A stretch of 43,101 nt of DNA from Salinisphaera sp. UBA6602 (lineage in GTDB: Bacteria > Pseudomonadota > Gammaproteobacteria > Nevskiales > Salinisphaeraceae), in assembly GCA_002433465.1 (NCBI GenBank), contig DJIE01000006.1:1-43101 (forward strand). The letters run 5' to 3'. The number at the start of each line of letters is the position of its first letter. Positions within the stretch are counted from its first letter, which is position 1. A model generated the notes under the pieces. The model saw only the letters and a program-made list of their open reading frames with translations, did not search any database and was not told where the DNA came from. Shown piece by piece: positions 38,295-43,101 of the stretch. Made by a program: the position numbers and the translations under genes.

Positions 38295-40373
38295 TCAGCC
38301 CGGCAAACCGGACGTGGCCCGAGTGGTCGGCTCGACGAACTGGCCATTGGGCGTACGCTCGTCGCCGTACTCTTCGATGTCTTTAATACGCTCGAACACA
38401 TCCGCGTCCTTGAGCCGGCGGTGGAAGGCATCCTCGTCGGCCTCCACTTCGGCAGCCGGAATCACGAACTCCGTTTCCTCGTTAAAGCTACGCACGATCA
38501 CGGCAGCCACGGTGCCCAGCACGCATAGCCCGGCCAGCCACCAGATGTGCCATACGTAGGCAAAGCCGAAAACGAACGACAGTGCGGCCACCACGATGGG
38601 CATCGGCGTCGACTTGGGCATATGAATGTCCTCGTACGCCGCCGGCCGCTCATAGGCCCGGTTGCTGACCTTCATTTCCATGAACGCATCGCGATCGCGC
38701 ACCTCGGGCACCACCGCGAAGTTGTACTCCGGCGGCGGCGACGGGATCGACCACTCGAGCGTGCGCCCACCCCAGGGGTCGCCGGTCAGGTCGGCGTTTT
38801 TCTCGCGGTCGCGCCAGCTCACATAAATCTGCATGAACATGGCGAAAATGCCGTAGGCCACGATCATGGCCCCGATGGCCGCGATCACCAGCCAGAAATG
38901 CCAGGCCGGGTTGTCATAGGTAACCATGCGCCGCGGCATGCCCATGATGCCGAGCATGTAAAGCGGCACGAACGCCACATAGAAACCCACGAGCCAGCCC
39001 CAGAAGGAATGGCGGCCCCATTTCTCATCGAGACGGAAACCGAACACCTTGGGAAACCAGTAGTAGAACCCGGCCAGCAGGCCGAACATCGTGCCGGGGA
39101 TCAGCACGTTGTGGAAATGCGCCACCAGGAACAGGCTGTTGTGCATCTTGTAGTCGGCGCCCGGAATGGCCAGCAGTACGCCGGACATGCCGCCCATTAC
39201 AAACGTGATCAGAAAGCCCAGGGTCCAGAGCATCGGCAGCTTGTACTCGATACGGCCCCGGAACATGGTCCAGATCCAGTCGTAGATCTTCACGCCGGTC
39301 GGGATCGCGATGATCATGGTGGCAATACCGAAGATCGAGTTACGCAGCGGATCCTGGCCCATGGTGTAGAAGTGATGCACCCATACACCGAACGACAGGA
39401 AGGCGATCGCCATGGTCGCCCACACCATCGAGGTATAGCCGAACAGGCGCTTGTTGCAGTAGGTCGTCACCACTTCGGAGAAGATGCCGAAGGCCGGCAG
39501 CACCAGAATGTAGACCTCAGGATGGCCCCACAGCCAGAACATGTTGATATACAGCATCTGGTCGCCGCCCATGATGCTGGTGAAGAAGTGGGTGCCCGCA
39601 GAGCGATCGAGCGCGAGCAGGGCCAGCGCCGCGGTCAGCGCCGGGAACGACACCACGATCAGAATGCTCGTGCACAGCACCGTCCAGGTGAACATCGGCA
39701 TGCGCATGAGCGTCATGCCGGGCGCGCGCTTCTTGAGAATGGTGGTCACGAAGTTGACGCCGGTCAGCGTGGTACTGATACCGGATATCTGTAACGCCCA
39801 GATCCAGTAATCCACGCCCGGCCCGGGACTGTGAGCCAGGCCCGAAAACGGCGTATAGCCCGACCAGCCGGCTTCCGAAAAGCTGCCCACCAGCAGCGAG
39901 ATCATTACCAGCGCGCCGGCGGCGGCGGTCAACCATACGCTGACCGCGTTAAGCAGCGGAAAGGATACGTCGCGCGCACCGATCTGCAGTGGAATGGCGA
40001 TATTCATCAGCCCCACGAGAAACGGCATCGCCATGAAAAAGATCATCATGGTGCCGTGGCCGGTAAACAGCTCGGCGAAATGGCCCGCCTCGAGATAGCC
40101 GTCCATCCCGGGACCGGCGGTCGCCTGCTGCGCACGCACCATCGAGGCATCGATGAAACCACGCAGCAGAAAGATCAGGGCGATCACGATATAGATCACG
40201 CCGATCTTCTTGTGGTCCACGGTCGTGAACCACTCGCGATACAGATAGCCCCACTTGCGGTAATAGGTCAGCGCGGCCACCACGGCCAGGCCGGTGCCGA
40301 TCATGATCGCGTTCGCAAACACGATGATCATGCTCGAATGGTGGAAGGCGTCTAGAGTGAGTTTTCCAAACAT
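38295..40373 (-). CDS. cyoB: Cytochrome bo3 quinol oxidase subunit I
   Basis: A 692-residue catalytic subunit that oxidises ubiquinol, reduces oxygen to water and pumps protons. The binuclear-centre motifs are intact: GHPEVY (CuB His, cross-linked Tyr, Glu287 corresponding to E286), WVHHFYTMG, and VAHFHNVLIPG for the haem ligands. The quinone pocket residues Arg71, Asp75 and His98 are present. Position 101 is Glu where E. coli has Gln. Residue numbers match E. coli directly up to here. The C-terminus is long and polar. GGGAGAA precedes the ATG. Confidence 0.97.
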   Translation of the reverse strand: MFGKLTLDAFHHSSMIIVFANAIMIGTGLAVVAALTYYRKWGYLYREWFTTVDHKKIGVIYIVIALIFLLRGFIDASMVRAQQATAGPGMDGYLEAGHFAELFTGHGTMMIFFMAMPFLVGLMNIAIPLQIGARDVSFPLLNAVSVWLTAAAGALVMISLLVGSFSEAGWSGYTPFSGLAHSPGPGVDYWIWALQISGISTTLTGVNFVTTILKKRAPGMTLMRMPMFTWTVLCTSILIVVSFPALTAALALLALDRSAGTHFFTSIMGGDQMLYINMFWLWGHPEVYILVLPAFGIFSEVVTTYCNKRLFGYTSMVWATMAIAFLSFGVWVHHFYTMGQDPLRNSIFGIATMIIAIPTGVKIYDWIWTMFRGRIEYKLPMLWTLGFLITFVMGGMSGVLLAIPGADYKMHNSLFLVAHFHNVLIPGTMFGLLAGFYYWFPKVFGFRLDEKWGRHSFWGWLVGFYVAFVPLYMLGIMGMPRRMVTYDNPAWHFWLVIAAIGAMIVAYGIFAMFMQIYVSWRDREKNADLTGDPWGGRTLEWSIPSPPPEYNFAVVPEVRDRDAFMEMKVSNRAYERPAAYEDIHMPKSTPMPIVVAALSFVFGFAYVWHIWWLAGLCVLGTVAAVIVRSFNEETEFVIPAAEVEADEDAFHRRLKDADVFERIKDIEEYGDERTPNGQFVEPTTRATSGLPG

Positions 40374-40397
40374 GGTCTTCTCCCGGCTCGCGGCGAG

Positions 40398-41366
40398 CTA
40401 GTGGGCATGCCCGTGCTGGGCGACGTCGTCGGCAGTCAGGTCGCTGGGCACGGCGTCAGGCGGAATCTTCCCATCGCCGACCTGGAAGCGGTGCATGACA
40501 TAGCCGAACAAACCGTCGGGCACAGACGAATAAAGAATCGGATCGACATTGCGGCTGGGCTCGACCAGGCTGCGATAGGCATTCAGATCAAGCGGCCGAC
40601 CCGAGCTGCGCGCCTTGTCGACCCAGGCATCGAAATCGGCCTGGGACAGCGATTCGGCCGTGAACCGCTGGTTGGCGAAGCCGTCCCCGCTGTACTGATA
40701 GTTCTTGCCGAAGAATTCACCCTTTTCGTCGGCCATCAGATGCAGGCGGGTGCGCATGCCCGACATCGCCATGATCTGGCTGCCCAGGCGCGGAATCATG
40801 AAGCCGTTCATGACACTCACCGAGGTGAGGTCGATCTGTAGCGGCGTATCCACCGGCATGGCCATTTCGTTGACCGCAGCCACGCCATAATCGGGATAGA
40901 TGAACAACCACTTCCAGTCCATGGCGATCGCCTGCACGCGGATCGGGTCATTCTCCGACTCGATCGGCTTGTAGGGATCCAGATCGAAGGTGGAGACGAT
41001 GGTCACCAGGGCCAGGATGAGGATGATCGCAACCGGCCCGCCCCAGAGGAAGGCTTCGAGAAAGTTCGAGTGGTGCCAGTTCGGCGTATAGGTGTTCTTC
41101 TGGTTGCCGGCGCGGTAATGCCAGGCAAACCAGAGCGTGAAGCCGACCACCGGCACCAGCACGAACAGCATCACCATAAAGGTGAACAGCATGACGTTGC
41201 GCTGATAGGCCGCGATCGGCCCCGCGGTGAAAAACGTCACCAGCTCGTTCAGATGGAAGGTATCGATGAACCACTGCGAGCTGCAGCCACTGAGTGACAA
41301 TGCGAGTAGAACAATCAGGGGCACCCGCAGGGTGCGCATCGTCTTTCCAAGCGTTTCGATAGACAT
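40398..41366 (-). CDS. cyoA: Cytochrome bo3 quinol oxidase subunit II (lipoprotein)
   Basis: A 322-residue subunit with a lipoprotein signal (LIVLLALSLSGC). Two membrane helices follow (LFTFMVMLFVLVPVVGFTLWFAW and GGPVAIILILALVTIV), then a periplasmic cupredoxin-like domain with no CuA ligands, as in quinol oxidases: AIAMDWKWLFIYPDYGVAAVNEMAMPVDTP and MNGFMIPRLGSQIMAMSGM. I start at ATG 41366 with GGAA 8 nt upstream; ATGs at 41375 and 41339 are also open, and 41339 gives the shortest signal. The C-terminus HGHAH is His-rich. First gene of cyoABCD. Confidence 0.93.
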   Translation of the reverse strand: MSIETLGKTMRTLRVPLIVLLALSLSGCSSQWFIDTFHLNELVTFFTAGPIAAYQRNVMLFTFMVMLFVLVPVVGFTLWFAWHYRAGNQKNTYTPNWHHSNFLEAFLWGGPVAIILILALVTIVSTFDLDPYKPIESENDPIRVQAIAMDWKWLFIYPDYGVAAVNEMAMPVDTPLQIDLTSVSVMNGFMIPRLGSQIMAMSGMRTRLHLMADEKGEFFGKNYQYSGDGFANQRFTAESLSQADFDAWVDKARSSGRPLDLNAYRSLVEPSRNVDPILYSSVPDGLFGYVMHRFQVGDGKIPPDAVPSDLTADDVAQHGHAH

Positions 41367-41709
41367 TACATGCATTCCAACGAGTGACCGCGCTCGACGT
41401 GGACGACCGTATTTCAAGCTACGGGGCTACCTACGTCTGTTGCGCATGATCCGTTGCACCGGGATGAGCACGACGGTCATTGTGCAGTGCAACTAATGGT
41501 ACCCACTTCGTTGAAAAAACGACAGCAAACGATCGCGGTTTTTTTGCCGCATACCGGCCCGCGTTCCGTGGAACCACGGCTGCGAGGCAACGCACAGACT
41601 GCGCCGATACGATACGACCCTCCGCATCGCGCTGCCCGCGCGTGGCCTCACAGCGGCTGGCCGATCACGCGTTGGCGCGCGCGTTTTGCGCCCAGTGGCC
41701 GGCACGGCG
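41367..41709. other. Leader of the cyo operon and yeiH 3' side
   Basis: This 343-nt stretch holds no gene. A perfect inverted repeat GTTGCAC-N27-GTGCAAC lies at 41453-41493, about 90-125 nt before the cyoA start. It could be a site for a dimeric regulator or a looped pair; the spacing is too long for a simple operator. Nearby TTGCGCA and TTGTGCAGTGCAA echo the arms. I cannot place a firm -10/-35. The left-directed end of yeiH shows no terminator. Confidence 0.4.
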
Positions 41710-42762
41710 TCAGCCTAGCAAGACGGCACCGCCCAGTGATATCGCGCTTATCCAGATCGCCACCGCCAGGCCGAGCGCGAGCGGCCGCCAGCCCAGGCCA
41801 AGGACCGCCGACAGCCGCGTCTGCAAACCCATGGCGACCATCGCCGCGGCCAGCAGCGCCGCGTCGACACGCAGCAGTCCCGCGTGTAGTTGCGTCGGCA
41901 TGCTCACCCAGGAATTGAGCCCGACCACTACCACGAACAACGCCACGAACAGCGGAAATGGCGAGGCGCGATCGTTTTCGCCGCGGGTCGCGGCGCGCCG
42001 GCGCCACCATACCGCCAACACCGCGCATGCCGGCACCAGTAACGCCACCCGTGACAGCTTGTAGAGACTGGCCTGAACCCCTGCGGCGTCATCGAACGCG
42101 AAACCGGCAGCGACCGCCTGTGCGACTTCATGAATGGAACTGCCGGCCCAGGCGGAATACGCCGCTTCGCTCAAACCGATATGCGGCGCGATCGCCGGGT
42201 AGGCGAACATCGCGATCGTGCCGAAGACCGTGACCATCGCGATGGCACAGGCCACGTCCTGCTCGCGCGCGCGGATCACGCCGTCCACCGCCACCACGGC
42301 CGAGGCCCCACATATGCCGGTGCCACAGCCGACCAACACGCTGAGCGTATCCGGCAACCCAAGCAGTCGGCCAAGCGCGATGGCGAGCACGATAGTGCTG
42401 ACAACCGCGGTCGTTACCAGCACCAAACCGCCCAGACCGACAGACAGCAGATCCTGTACGACGACACGAAACCCCAGCAAAACGATGCCGGCCCGTAGCA
42501 GATAGTGCAGCGTCCAGCGGATGCCGGGCTCGACCTGCGCAGGCAAGGCCACGCACAGCCGTAGCAACACGCCGACCAGAATGCCGACCGTTAACGCGCT
42601 CAAGGGCACCACCCGATTGAGCGCAGGCCATGCCGAGATCACATAAGACAGGCCGGCCAGACCCAGGCACAGCATGAGTCCCGGCAACACGCTCGCCAAT
42701 CGATTCGACGCCTGGCGAAACGGGATAGGTAGCGACGATGCAACAGATAGCGACATACGCAT
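41710..42762 (-). CDS. yeiH: YeiH/YadS-type (UPF0324) inner-membrane protein
   Basis: A 350-residue, about ten-helix membrane protein of the UPF0324 family. The signature GCGTGICGASAVVAVDGVIRA is clear, with LGFRVVVQDLLSVGLGGLVLV before it and SIHEVAQAVAAGFAF, VGLNSWVSMP and LLAAAMVAMGLQTRL after it. Function is not established; the family is predicted to transport sulfonate- or sulfate-like anions. The gene is divergent from a LysR gene, as yeiH and yeiE are in E. coli. Start ATG 42762. Confidence 0.9.
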   Translation of the reverse strand: MRMSLSVASSLPIPFRQASNRLASVLPGLMLCLGLAGLSYVISAWPALNRVVPLSALTVGILVGVLLRLCVALPAQVEPGIRWTLHYLLRAGIVLLGFRVVVQDLLSVGLGGLVLVTTAVVSTIVLAIALGRLLGLPDTLSVLVGCGTGICGASAVVAVDGVIRAREQDVACAIAMVTVFGTIAMFAYPAIAPHIGLSEAAYSAWAGSSIHEVAQAVAAGFAFDDAAGVQASLYKLSRVALLVPACAVLAVWWRRRAATRGENDRASPFPLFVALFVVVVGLNSWVSMPTQLHAGLLRVDAALLAAAMVAMGLQTRLSAVLGLGWRPLALGLAVAIWISAISLGGAVLLG

Positions 42763-42815
42763 GGCAAGGCTTTCGAAAAGGTGGAACCAAGCCTCTACGC
42801 ATTGCGCATTAACTA

Positions 42816-42855
42816 AAATCGATTTATACCAAACTAATAATTCGGTTTTATCGAT
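42816..42855. promoter_or_regulatory. yeiH/lysR divergent promoter region with palindromes
   Basis: The AT-rich 102-nt gap between the divergent genes contains the perfect palindrome AAATCGATTT (42816-42825) and a second ATCGAT (42850-42855). The first overlaps TATAAA, read on the minus strand at 42828-42823, a plausible yeiH -10. LysR proteins usually bind this kind of divergent gap. Found by eye. Confidence 0.5.
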
Positions 42856-42864
42856 TAATCACTC

Positions 42865-43101
42865 ATGGCCGAACGCCTACGCTTCACCCTGCGCCAACTC
42901 GAGATCTTCGCGGCCGTCGCCCGAACCGGCCAGGTACGCCGCGCGGCCGAGGCGCTACACCTGAGTCAGGCCGCGGTCAGCCAAGCGATTGCGGAACTGG
43001 CCGACGCTCTGGATGTGGTCCTGTTCGAACGCCATGGTCGCGAGATCAAGCCGACGTTCGCCGCCCGCCAGCCGCTTGCCCTGGCCGTCGAGCCCATGGA
43101 C
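42865..43101 (+). CDS. LysR-family regulator (YeiE-like), truncated by window edge
   Basis: Seventy-nine codons from the ATG at 42865, cut off at the right edge. The winged-helix text is typical LysR: FTLRQLEIFAAVARTGQVRRAAEALHLSQAAVSQAIAELADALDVVLFERHGREIKPT. Its position facing yeiH suggests a YeiE orthologue that activates yeiH. The effector domain is outside the window, so identity beyond LysR is inference. Confidence 0.85.
   Translation, partial: MAERLRFTLRQLEIFAAVARTGQVRRAAEALHLSQAAVSQAIAELADALDVVLFERHGREIKPTFAARQPLALAVEPMD

Noticed and set aside
1..43101. Prophage, IS element, CRISPR array, tRNA or rRNA
   Set aside because: I saw no transposase or integrase text, no regularly spaced repeats and no tRNA-like cloverleaf on either strand. 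A tRNAscan or CRISPR search could still find something subtle.

Overview
The window is GC-rich, densely coded chromosomal DNA from a motile, aerobic gammaproteobacterium. An FlhDC flagellar master regulator, a bo3-type quinol oxidase, a YeiE/YeiH-type pair, a large FadE and a very acidic small secreted protein together suggest a halophilic oil- or lipid-degrading lineage such as Salinisphaera. That genus assignment is inference. I see no IS element, prophage, CRISPR array, tRNA or rRNA.

Region 1 (1-8.9 kb, all minus strand) is a flagellar and chemotaxis island. In transcription order it holds fliD-fliS-fliT-fliK-fhlB, flhD-flhC, motA-motB and cheA (cut by the left edge). Three sigma28 (FliA)-like promoters can be read by eye in front of fliD, motA and cheA. 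flhDC instead follows a leader with nested inverted repeats, so a class I regulator sits among class III-type transcription units. FlhD carries an unusual charged C-terminal extension.

Region 2 (9-12.6 kb) holds a small secreted protein, two coupled single-span membrane proteins of unknown role, a stand-alone HemD-like protein, a DUF3429 membrane protein and an alpha/beta hydrolase.

Region 3 (12.5-26.3 kb) is lipid metabolism. It has a 454-residue two-domain FabG4-type reductase, an unrecognised two-gene pair divergent from it, and a four-gene operon encoding FadE, a beta-lactamase-fold esterase, a lipase-like hydrolase and an acyl-CoA-binding protein. A divergent TetR gene stands in front of this operon; a near-consensus sigma70 promoter overlapping an inverted repeat lies between them. 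A FATP-type acyl-CoA synthetase, an Abi-alpha-like protein and a DUF445 membrane protein follow.

Region 4 (26.4-33.9 kb) is a marR-MFP-RND-OMF tripartite efflux operon whose four genes are all joined by 4-nt stop/start overlaps, with a divergent COG0701-type permease.

Region 5 (34-37.2 kb) holds a sulfite-oxidase-family molybdoenzyme without signal peptide, a HAD phosphatase, a fluoride channel gene (crcB) followed by a DUF190 gene, and the acidic secreted protein. A strong bidirectional terminator separates this from cyoABCD (37.3-41.4 kb), which reads leftwards. The right end holds yeiH and a truncated divergent LysR gene.

Nothing here is a clear unprecedented system. The best leads are the FadE/esterase/lipase/ACBP operon with its operator-promoter, the gene pair divergent from fabG4, a possible compensating frameshift inside FabG4, a Q101E change in the CyoB quinone site, and the FlhD extension.
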